Shown here: positions 4,284-5,318 of the stretch, in pieces
Layout of the letters: each line of letters opens with the position of its first letter
Position numbering within the stretch: the stretch's first letter is position 1
Source: Dongia_B sp035539075
Lineage (GTDB): Bacteria; Pseudomonadota; Alphaproteobacteria; Dongiales; Dongiaceae
DNA length: 5,318 nucleotides
Assembly (NCBI GenBank): GCA_035539075.1
Contig: DATLJB010000118.1
Span: forward strand, 1-5,318
Direction of reading: 5' to 3'
Program-made: the position numbers and the translations under genes
Notes under the pieces: model-generated
What the model saw: only the letters and a program-made list of their open reading frames with translations
Databases searched by the model: none
Told to the model about the DNA's origin: nothing

Positions 4284-5318
4284 ATGAGCCGCGATCCCCG
4301 TTACGATATCCTGTTCGAGCCCGTGAAGATCGGGCCGGTCACGGCGAAGAACCGCTTCTACCAGGTGCCGCATTGCAACGGCCTCGGCTATCGCGACCCC
4401 TCGGCCGTCGCCAAAATGCGCGGCATCAAGGGCGAAGGCGGCTGGGCCGTCATCTGCACCGAACAGGTCGAGCTGCATCATACCTCGGAGATCACGCCCT
4501 TCATCGAGCTGCGCCTGTGGGACGACCGTGACATGCCGGCCTTGACCAAGATGGCCGACGCGATCCACGCGCATCGGGCCCTGGCCGGCATCGAGCTTGC
4601 CTATAACGGCATGAACGGTGCCAATTTCTATACCCGCGAAGTGCCTTTGGGACCGAGCCACCTGCCGATCGCGACCTTCACCTATGATCCGCTGCAGGCC
4701 CGCGCCATGGACCGCCAGGACATCCGCAATTTGCGGCGCTGGCACAGGAACGCGGCGATCCGCGCCAAGAAATGCGGCTTCGACATCATCTATGTCTATG
4801 CCGCCCATGGCTTCAGCATCCTGCAGCATTTCCTCTCGCGGCAATACAACCATCGCACAGATGAATATGGCGGCAGCCTGGAGAACCGCATGCGGCTGCT
4901 GCGCGAGATCACCGAGGACACCCGCGATGCCGTCGGCGACACCGCCGCCGTCGCCGTGCGCATCGCCATGGACGAACTGATGGGCACCGAAGGCATCCAC
5001 AAGGCGGAGATCATGGAAGTGATCGAGCGCATGGCTGAGGTGCCGGATCTCTGGGACCTCACCTTGAGCGACTGGAGCAACGATTCACGCACCTCGCGTT
5101 TCACCGAGGAAGGAGCTGAGGAGCCCTATGTCGCGGGCGTCAAGAAGCTCACCAGCAAACCCGTGGTCGGCGTCGGACGCTTCACCTCGCCCGATATGAT
5201 GGTGCGGCAGGTGAAATCCGGCATCCTCGATCTCATCGGCGCCGCGCGTCCCTCCATCGCCGATCCCTTCATCCCGAAGAAGATCGAGGAAGGCCGCATC
5301 GACGACATCCGCGAATGC
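4284..5318 (+). CDS. Trimethylamine/dimethylamine/histamine dehydrogenase-family iron-sulfur flavoprotein, 3' end missing
   Basis: The frame stays open from the ATG at 4284 to the window edge and shows 345 residues; family members are about 690-730 aa, so about half is visible. These enzymes oxidatively dealkylate or deaminate amines and pass electrons from FMN through a [4Fe-4S] cluster to electron-transferring flavoprotein. The visible part is the Old-Yellow-Enzyme-like TIM barrel. NRFYQVPHC (23-31) contains Cys31, aligned with TMADH Cys30, which forms 6-S-cysteinyl-FMN. YVYAAH (170-175) gives Tyr172/His175, aligned with TMADH Tyr169/His172. Arg226 aligns with Arg222, and DWSND (263-267) gives Trp264/Asp267. 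RTDEYGGSLENR (191-202) and GVGRFTSP (296-303) are barrel signatures. The last residue, Cys345, should be the first cluster ligand. Gln61 stands where TMADH has bowl residue Tyr60, pointing away from trimethylamine towards secondary or primary amines. The start is supported by the TMADH-like N-terminus DPRYDILFEP; the ribosome site is weak (CGAGA, 4273-4277). An N-methylproline demethylase-type role is a further alternative. Alignments are from memory. Confidence 0.92.
   Translation, partial: MSRDPRYDILFEPVKIGPVTAKNRFYQVPHCNGLGYRDPSAVAKMRGIKGEGGWAVICTEQVELHHTSEITPFIELRLWDDRDMPALTKMADAIHAHRALAGIELAYNGMNGANFYTREVPLGPSHLPIATFTYDPLQARAMDRQDIRNLRRWHRNAAIRAKKCGFDIIYVYAAHGFSILQHFLSRQYNHRTDEYGGSLENRMRLLREITEDTRDAVGDTAAVAVRIAMDELMGTEGIHKAEIMEVIERMAEVPDLWDLTLSDWSNDSRTSRFTEEGAEEPYVAGVKKLTSKPVVGVGRFTSPDMMVRQVKSGILDLIGAARPSIADPFIPKKIEEGRIDDIREC

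Noticed and set aside
4221..5000. 259-codon open frame on the minus strand opposite the dehydrogenase
   Set aside because: It is antisense to a frame with strong TMADH-family motifs and shows no recognisable domain of its own.

Overview
The window reads as chromosome or megaplasmid sequence from a GC-rich alphaproteobacterium, most likely a member of the Rhizobiales (Rhizobium/Ensifer/Agrobacterium type). The grounds are the strong G/C bias at third codon positions, the short spacers, and the character of the proteins: a SpuC-like class III aminotransferase, a Cys-rich winged-helix regulator and a trimethylamine-dehydrogenase-like flavoenzyme. This is a judgement from sequence style, not from a marker gene. 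No rRNA, tRNA, CRISPR array, insertion sequence or phage gene was seen.

Layout. (1) 2-1144, plus: the 3' five-sixths of a PLP-dependent class III omega-aminotransferase, ending at a strong intrinsic terminator (1171-1199) shared with the converging gene. (2) 1209-1832, minus: a 207-aa winged-helix repressor-like protein with a C-terminal cysteine cluster of the SufR/COG2345 kind. (3) 1924-3402, plus: a 14-helix MFS drug-efflux-type transporter, divergent from the regulator. The 91-bp gap between them holds a nearly perfect 29-bp AT-rich palindrome, the best candidate operator. (4) 3397-3598: a long hairpin over the transporter stop codon, then an AT-rich patch of about 22% GC. (5) 3599-4189, plus: a flavin reductase-like (FMN-binding split-barrel) protein. 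(6) 4284-5318, plus: the first 345 residues of a trimethylamine/dimethylamine/histamine dehydrogenase-family flavoprotein that runs off the right edge. It has no stop in the window, so a simple ORF scan misses it.

How they may work together. Regulator and pump look like a self-contained efflux cassette: the regulator binds the palindrome and represses both genes until a ligand or redox/metal signal releases it. The flavin reductase and the TMADH-like enzyme form a second, co-directional pair, possibly for oxidative dealkylation or deamination of an amine. A GC-rich hairpin between them may reduce read-through. The aminotransferase handles amines or omega-amino acids, so a loose amine-catabolism theme runs through the window, but nothing shows that the three blocks share regulation.

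The most informative observation is in the last gene. It keeps the cysteine that carries covalent 6-S-cysteinyl-FMN in TMADH and the Tyr/His/Asp active-site set. However, the position of TMADH Tyr60, part of the trimethylammonium-binding aromatic bowl, is Gln, as in dimethylamine dehydrogenase and histamine dehydrogenase. I saw no clearly unprecedented system; the window looks like accessory metabolism and efflux with a few regulatory details worth testing.
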